Source: Dictyophora rubrovolvata (lineage: Eukaryota; Basidiomycota; Agaricomycetes; Phallales; Phallaceae). Taken from it: a stretch of 64,000 nucleotides of DNA. The stretch is from assembly GCA_029959195.1 (NCBI GenBank), contig CP114122.1, positions 930,001 through 994,000 of the forward strand, in the 5' to 3' direction. Below, in pieces: positions 57,449-64,000 of the stretch. Position 1 is the stretch's first letter. Each line of letters begins with the position of its first letter. Made by a program: the position numbers and the translations under genes. The notes below the pieces were generated by a model. That model was not told where the DNA came from. It saw nothing but the letters and a program-made list of their open reading frames with translations, and did no database searches.

Positions 57449-58572
57449 TTAGACGGGGAAGGTAGATCCTCTGACATCAGAGATCCAGCTCGAGTCAGCA
57501 TGAGGATACTGCCAAACCATGACACCTCCGTTCCATCCTTGCTTGGAACCTTGGTCGACACATTGCGCCAGAGTTTGGGTGTCGAGGAAACCGGTGCTGG
57601 CGTCGCCGGACTGAGCCGGTTTGCCCAAGACGATCTTGTCAAGATCAACACCGGCTTTGGACATCTCGAAAATCGAAGATCCGGGGAACTCGGGAGCGCT
57701 GTTCAATAAGCCATCGCAGGTCGTGTAAGCGGTACCCTCTGTGATGATGGTGAGACTGCGAACAATGTTGAAGGAGGTAAGATAGACTTACGGTTGTAGA
57801 ATTGGACATTGTAGAAATCAATGAGGGAACCGACCTGCTTGTGAACTTCAAGGTAGGGAGCGCCGAGTGAAGGTGAGAACCTGGTGGCGAGACATGAGAG
57901 CGAGTCCAAGCATACAAGGCTAAGACAAAAAACATACCATGGAGCAACGGGTGCATGAGTGATAAGGAATTGACCGGCGGGCAAATTGTCCCGCAAAGCT
58001 TTGGTAAACGAAGACAGCCAGTTGACAGCAGTGCCAGCACTGACAGCGCCAAAGTCTTCGTAGTCGACGTCAATGCCATCGAGGCCGTTGCTCTTGACGA
58101 AGTTGGCCATGGTCTGGGCCAACTGAGTAGGGTCCTGACCACTTGAGGTGGGTGTGTCAGTGGAACCGAACGCAGAAACCATAAGTTTGATTCCGGCTGC
58201 GTTGTATGCAGACTTGATAGAGGAACGCTCGGAATCAGAAAGGGACGACCAAGCTTGAGCCTGGTCAGCGGGACCATTGCTAAGCAAGAAGGCTAAGTTG
58301 CTAATGAAAGCGTATAAGAGATATAGCTACGCGAGACAGAATAGAGGTAAATGGACGTACACAACGTTGTATCCCTTGAAAGCAGATGGATCTGGAGGAC
58401 CAGATTGTCCAGAGACGAAGTCATCCCAGTAAGCGACAAAACGGGGAGATGAGCCGTTGTTGTCAGCGCGCTTAGCAGGGATAGCAGTGGCGCTAACGCC
58501 AAAGCTGAGTTTGGAAAGAGTGACAAGGGTGACAAGACCCAAAACGGAAGAGAGTGTATAAGAGAACTTCAT
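57449..58572 (-). CDS. Secreted GH18 glycoside hydrolase (chitinase/endo-N-acetylglucosaminidase type)
   Basis: Cleaves beta-1,4 bonds next to N-acetylglucosamine in chitin or N-glycans. From ATG 58572: signal peptide MKFSYTLSSVLGLVTLVTLS then KLSFGVSATA, a KR processing-like pair, RFVAYWDDFVSGQ (first barrel strand), FKGYNVV, and after an intron LAFLLSNGPADQAQAWSSLS and GIKLMVSAFGSTDTPTSS. The catalytic motif is LDGIDVDYEDFG (DxxDxDxE with the final Glu as proton donor). Then FLITHAPVAPW, VGSLIDFYNVQFYN, ILGKP-like KIVLGKPAQSGDAS and GWNGGVMVWQYPHADSSW (the conserved late-barrel Trp), stop at 57449. Three introns of 50-65 bp. About 320 residues without a carbohydrate-binding module. The short form resembles basidiomycete endo-beta-N-acetylglucosaminidases, but chitinase cannot be excluded. 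Confidence 0.88.
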
Positions 58573-59579
58573 GATTTCTGCGGGTTATCAAAAGAGAGAT
58601 GAGAATGAGGAAAAAACGCCATGAAAGGCCCCCCTTTTATATTCTCGAGGGTGTCCCAAATGCGCGGAGAAGTGAGTCTTTTTCCAAGTCGACGAGCGAA
58701 TTTTGTTTCGGTATTTTTGCTCGATCAGACGCAATTTTCGCCTGTTTGGCGCCTAAATCACACTGGATCGTAAGTTATCCAGCTTACCGGATAACTTTCG
58801 CATCAAATGCCGGAGTGCCGAGACACAGTCGGTTCCGATTTACGGTTAACTGACATTTCGACGCTGAAATGAGGGTTCAGGTCTACAGCACAGGTTCTTG
58901 ATATGAAGATGGATGCGAAACCTGTGTGATAAGCTTAAAACACAACAAAGACTCTGTTTAACCCAGAGATTGCGAGGCTGTGAAGGACTTAGTACGGCTA
59001 GATACGTTGGGCTTGCTTGTTGCTTCTCCATTTCGGTGAATTCATGGCTACTTCCGCAGTCAATAAAGATCAAATTTATTTGCTATATTAAATGACTCAA
59101 GTCACTTAAGAGGTTCTAGACTAGGCAAAGGCAATCGAACTAGTAGAGGGTTCAAAAAAATAATACGAGCGCTGAATCCGTGTTCCTTGGCGTAATAGTG
59201 GTATGTCCGAGGAACTTCGACGTTCTAGAAGCATGTTCCACGAATCGTCAGAAGATTCAGTTTGGAGCCGAAAGGAGACCAACTTGTCTCGTAGTATCAT
59301 ATCGGACTAAGCTCCGCGGAGGTTCACACTGCACAGCTTTGAGTTCGGCTTTCTGAACTCACCCGACACTCCCTGTCTTATAAATTTGGTCTCAGATTGT
59401 AAGAAGTGAGCTCGAAACCATAGTGACAAGGAAAACATTTTACAGACAGAGGTCCCATTTTGTCCTGAAAGCGGAAAACAAAGTCACATAGTGTGACTTC
59501 GTCTCGGAACGGCAGTCCAGTCGCTGACATAATCACAGATAGTCAGCACTTCAACATCTTTGGACAACGTCGGTTTCAA
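58573..59579. other. 1 kb divergent region between GH18 and complex I subunit genes
   Basis: Promoters of two genes facing away. No convincing ORF. ORFs at 58599-58853 and 58846-59073 have no protein-like features and overlap the likely 5' leaders. No repeat noticed. Confidence 0.4.
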
Positions 59580-62252
59580 ATGTTGCGCGTTATTCGCGCC
59601 CATGCAGGCCATCGAATATCACCTTTATGCAAATCCGCTAGTAAGGGTTGACATGGCATAGTTTAGTGTTTTTTATAACCGTCAAAATTAGGTCTTCGAA
59701 CCTTCACCTCATCGTCTTCCAGACATGCCGATATTACCCTCACAATTGACGGAAAAGAAGTGACCGTTCCTCAAGGCACGCATATCTACCTTATGAATAC
59801 AGATTATACTTTAATAATTTAATAATAGGCTCAGCCTTGATTCAAGCCTGTGAAGCCGCGGGGTCTCCAGTTCCAAGGTTGTCATACAGTGCATCTCTTT
59901 TCCCAGCTAATTACTTATTAACGAAATCAAATAAAGATTTTGCTATCATGATAGGTATTTGATTGTCTTTGTGGTTTTGACTTTTTATGCATTTTTATTA
60001 GGTTAGCTATCGCAGGTAACTGCCGGTATGTTGCAGCCTTTATGAATCAATACCCCTCAAGTAATCTTTTCCAGAATGTGCTTGGTCGAAGTTGAGCGAG
60101 CGCCGAAACCAGTGGCTTCCTGTGCTATGCCTGCCGCTCCGGGTTCCAAAGTTTTTACAAACACTCCCAAAGTTCATGAAGCACGGTATGACGCTTCCCA
60201 TTATGAAAGGTTTCTGATTTTTACACCCGTTCAGGGAGGGTGTTATGGAATTCTTACTTGCAAATCATCCTCTTGATTGCCCTATTTGTGATCAAGGTGG
60301 AGAATGTGATCTTCAAGACCAGGCAATGGCATATGGTGCAGATCGTACACGGTTCCATGAAATCGCTGGCAAACGTGCTGTCGAAAACAAGGACTTTGGT
60401 CCTCTGGTCAAGACAAGCATGAACAGATGTATCCAATGTACGCGATGTGTGCGGTTCGCCAATGAGGTAGCAGGTGTAGAGGAATTGGGTACCACGGGTC
60501 GTGGTAATGATATGCAGATTGGCACCTACGTTGAAAAGGTTATGGATTCGGAATTGTCGGGAAATGTCGTTGATTTATGTCCCGTGGGCGCGCTAACCTC
60601 GAAACCGTATGCATTCCATGCTCGTCCATGGGAGCTCAAGAACACTGAATCTATTGATGTCATGGATGCCCTTGGTTCCAACATCCGCATTGACTCTAGA
60701 GGTGTAGAAGTAATGCGAATTCAACCTCGAGCCAACGATGATGTCAATGAAGAATGGATTAGTGATAAGACTCGATATGCATATGACGGATTGAAGTTCC
60801 AGCGACTAACTGTTCCCTTACTCCGCCGTGGTGACCGCTTCGAGACCTCATCTTGGGAACATGCCTTGTCAGCCGTTGCCGATGGTCTCGCTGCGTCAGG
60901 AGCCAAGGGCGACGAGATTAAAGCTATCGCGGGTCATTTCGCTGATACCGAATCACTCGTCGTTCTGAAAGACCTTATGAATGCTCTCGGTTCTGACAAC
61001 CTCGCTTTAGACCAGCCTGGAGGGGACGCTCCACCAATTCACGGCGTTGATATTCGCTCGAATTATCTTTTTAACTCTTCCATTGCTGGCTTGGAAAAGG
61101 CTGACGCTATCCTCATCGTTGGTAGTAATCCGAGACACGAGGCTGCTGTTTTAAACTCCCGGATCCGCAAATCGTGGCTGCACACCAGCCTTGAAGTTGG
61201 TTGGATCGGTGAACGAGCCGACCCCGCGTATGGCTATGAGTTCCTCGGAGAAGATCTCAAAGTTGTAACGGACTTTGTCGCAGGAAAGGGAACTTTTGCT
61301 GCTAAATTCAAGCAAGCCCAACAACCATTAATAATCATTGGAGCTGCTATTTCGGAACACCCGGACGGAATGGCTGTCTATAGTGCCTTAGCGAAATACG
61401 TCGAGAGTAATAAAGACAGGTTTATTACTCCTAGCTGGAATGGACTCAACACACTTCAAAAGGTATTTTATCTCTTCCTCCCATAAAGCTTGAGAGTCAT
61501 TTTTGTAGGTTGCTTCGAGAGCGGCTGCATATGATATTGGATTCGTCCCATCCAAGAAAGCCTCAACTGTAAAACCTAAATTCATATACCTTTTAAATGC
61601 GGATGAAATTCAGCCCTCTTCGATTCCGAAAGATGCTTTCGTTGTTTATCAAGGACACCACGGTGACATTGGTGCTTCTTTGGCGGATGTCGTGCTCCCT
61701 GCGGCAGCATATACGGAAAAATCTTCGATATGGGTTAATACTGAAGGTCGCTCACAATTGTCTCGAGCAGCTGTATCAATACCCGGTGCCGCACGAGAAG
61801 ACTGGAAAATTATTCGGTAAGAGTCTTTTCTTGAGCTTGAGAACGTTTTCAATGATGTCAAACTAGGGCGCTTTCGGATGTCTTAAAGACACCATTACCC
61901 TACGATGATGTTTTGAGTCTTCGTGATCGACTATGGGACGTTTCTCCGACACTCGTTCACTATGATACCAGAGAGCCGGTATCGACAGATATTGCATTAA
62001 CGGGCCTTAAACAGCTGGTATCCAAAGTTAACCTAAAAGCTTCGGGACAACCATTCAAGAAATCCATTGCTAACTTTTATCAGACCGATCCTATATCACG
62101 AGCGTAAGTTTATTGTATAGTCGAACTTAACGCTTTTACAAACTTACGTTAATAGATCTGTCACTATGGCGCAATGTACAAAAGCGTTTGTTAAGGGAGA
62201 GAACTTTGGTTTATCAAGTTCGGAGGAAGCACCCCAAGCTAGTTATGCGTAG
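59580..62252 (+). CDS. NADH:ubiquinone oxidoreductase 75 kDa subunit (NDUFS1 homologue)
   Basis: Iron-sulfur subunit of mitochondrial complex I that passes electrons from the FMN subunit towards ubiquinone. From ATG 59580 a presequence ([26 protein letters not shown]) precedes [15 protein letters not shown]. The 2Fe-2S ligands are split over tiny exons: 59937-59954 (FCYHD) and 60002-60025 (LAIAGNC), then [20 protein letters not shown]. Next come [20 protein letters not shown] (4Fe-4S, with the His ligand nearby), [20 protein letters not shown] and [20 protein letters not shown]. The molybdopterin-oxidoreductase-like half contains [53 protein letters not shown] and [12 protein letters not shown], ending APQASYA, stop 62250-62252. 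All Fe-S cysteines are present; length about 735 residues is normal. Confidence 0.95.
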
Positions 62253-62567
62253 ATTTTTAAGTTGTAGATTAAATACTTAGTTTCTTTTGGCACGGATAAT
62301 CAAATGTGCATTCATCATACCAATTTACATAGTTTCGTACTCTTTCTCGTGTAAAAAAGGTTTATTTCGAAGTCGAAAATATTTATACACTGGGTTACAA
62401 GTAAACGAATGGTATGCGATTATGACATGCAGGCAAGTAAAACAAATGCTGTGGTGTACAATGCTTTTCTAGGAGATAAAGATAAATGTAAGGAATGAAT
62501 CATGGATATGTTGGAATGAGCGTTGAAGAGTAAAATCATAAAAAAGGAATAAGATAGAACCAGAGAA
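62253..62567. other. Spacer between convergent 3' ends
   Basis: About 315 bp between the complex I subunit stop and the ABC transporter stop. AT-rich, no signal seen. Confidence 0.35.
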
Positions 62568-64000
62568 CTAAGTGTCCCCTGACCATTCACCAGCATTGGC
62601 AAGCTGGAAGAAATGTCCTCGTCGTTCCATCAAAGAATTATAGGAGCCTTCTTCAACGATAGCTCCATCCTGAACGACAAGAATTCGATCGCACGTTCTC
62701 ATCATCTCCAATTTGTGAGTAACCAAGACAGTCGTTCTGCCAAGTTTGACTCGTTGGATCGTTTCCATAACTGCTGCTTGGTTGGCTGCGTCCAAAGCCG
62801 ACGTGCATTCATCGAGGATGAGAATATTACACGGTCGCACCAGCGCGCGCGCGATTTGAATGCGCTGCGCTTGACCACCGGATATCAGAGAGGCGTTTTC
62901 CCCCAGAGACGTATTATAGTCTTTTGGAAGTTCCATAATGAACTTATGAGCGTTTGCGGCCTTTGCGGCGCGGCGAACTTGAGAGGCCGCGAATTCGGAA
63001 GCGCCATAAGCAATATTATCGTAGATACTCGCATCGAAAAAGTGAGGTTGCTGGCTGACGACTGAGACATTTTCCCGGAGCCATGAAACATCGGTATCAT
63101 GTAAAAGAGTCTTTCCGACAGCAATGGAGCCTTCGGACGGTTCATATAATCGTTGAAGGAGATGTGCGATGGTTGATTTCCCAGATCCAGAGGAGCCAAC
63201 GAAAGCAACCGACTCGCCTTCTTTGAGCTGGAAAGAAATATTTTTCAAGACTGGAACGTCGGGTCGTTGCGGGTATGCGAATGTGACATTATTGAATGCG
63301 ACGCGACCGGTTATTGTTGGACATAATGAACCCTTCGATTCTTCCGTGTCAGTCCCGATGCTCCAGATCCTTAAGAGATCGTGGGCAGCTTGAGTACATC
63401 TGGCAATCCGATCAACTGTTTTATGAAGATGGCGTTAGGTCAAAGAGGGAGAATTGGATAGGTGAAGAACTTACTGAAGACCATCATTTGGGCTGCGATC
63501 GAAACGCTGAATATGAGAAGATCAAGGACTTGAATCATTCGAAGGTAGGTGTAAGTCCCCTTAGCCACCAACAATGCGCCAATAATGAACAACAGAGCTA
63601 ATTCTCATGATCAGACATGTTCATAAATAATAAAGATGGAGTTGTTACCTTCAGACAGATATATCATAGCATTTGTAACACCGAATGCAGTCCCTTCAAC
63701 AAAGGCACCTTTCACGCCAGTGAGTAATGCTTCTGAGAGAGCTGTATCGTATTGGCGAGTGAATACACTTTGCATAGACATTGAGCGTATACTGCGTATA
63801 TGCAAGATCATCTAAAAGACGGTAAGATAAATAATTCAGGAGTTGTAGCATTGAGACATACCTCATAATAAAGCTTCGAAACCTCTTCGCGTGCTCGCTT
63901 GCTTTTGAATTGGAATTTGGAGCTAAGTCGTGTTTGCAGCGAAATGGCACCAGCGAATACCGGCGCAATAGCAAGGCCGACTAATGTCAGCTGCCATCCC
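62568..64000 (-). CDS. Ste6-like ABC transporter, C-terminal half (5' end beyond right edge)
   Basis: Full-size ABC exporter of the ABCB type; the closest look is fungal Ste6, which exports farnesylated mating pheromone in yeast. The visible part starts within the second membrane domain (LTLVGLAIAPVFAGAISLQT, TRLSSKFQFKSKRAREEVSK, then LYYE-MILHIRSIRSMSMQSVFT, then GALLVAKGTYTYLRMIQVLD). The nucleotide-binding domain reads ITGRVAFNNVTFAYPQRPDV, FVGSSGSGKSTIAHLLQRLY (Walker A), VVSQQPHFFDASIYDNIAYG (Q-loop), NASLISGGQAQRIQIARALV (signature, ISGGQ instead of LSGGQ), ILILDECTSALDAANQAAV (Walker B and D-loop) and TVLVTHKLEMMRTCDRILVV (switch His), stop at 62568. The altered signature with ASLISGGQAQR is characteristic of Ste6-type NBD2. 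Catalytic residues are all present. Confidence 0.88.

Overview
The window looks like nuclear DNA of a mushroom-forming basidiomycete (Agaricomycetes). Genes are dense, carry many short introns (mostly about 50-70 bp) and several very small exons. The gene set also fits: a FunK1-type kinase, DUF6533-like 7-TM proteins, an FMN-dependent alpha-hydroxy-acid dehydrogenase, GH1 and GH18 enzymes, and core eukaryotic genes (PEX3, acetyl-CoA synthetase, BRO1, the complex I 75 kDa subunit, a Ste6-like ABC exporter). No rRNA, tRNA, CRISPR array or retroelement could be supported. Gene models were threaded by eye, so coordinates give first to last coding base and exon edges need transcript support.

Left part (1-14.8 kb): a GH1 beta-glucosidase running off the left edge (-), a Gfo/Idh/MocA oxidoreductase (+), a nuclear-type DUF2461 protein (+), a small membrane protein (-) divergent from PEX3 (+), a GT64-like glycosyltransferase with a discoidin-like tail (-), and a FunK1 kinase (-). 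A gene-poor stretch of about 2.2 kb follows.

Middle (17-42 kb): an alpha/beta hydrolase (-), acetyl-CoA synthetase (-) divergent from an alpha-hydroxy-acid dehydrogenase (+), and then the most dynamic part of the window. A unit of about 4.5 kb holding a 7-TM gene plus the start of an NTF2-like/flavin monooxygenase (FMO) gene occurs twice in tandem. In the first unit the 7-TM gene looks intact and the FMO is cut short. In the second unit the 7-TM gene is broken and the FMO is complete. A DUF952 gene, an F-box-like gene and a roughly 1 kb TTAA-bounded non-autonomous DNA transposon candidate separate this block from a third, diverged FMO paralogue.

Right part (42-64 kb): after a 2.5 kb gene-free stretch come a GST-like gene (+), a DUF4743/NUDIX hydrolase (-) divergent from BRO1 (+), a Yip1-family membrane protein (+) convergent with a small LYR protein resembling ETFRF1/LYRM5 (-), a universal stress protein (+), a coiled-coil protein of unknown role (-), a secreted GH18 enzyme (-), the NADH dehydrogenase 75 kDa subunit (+) and the 3' half of a Ste6-like ABC transporter (-) leaving the right edge.

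These are mostly unrelated housekeeping genes rather than one pathway. The parts that look locus-specific are the duplicated 7-TM/FMO block, the transposon candidate beside it, and the unusual insertions and micro-exons described in the findings.
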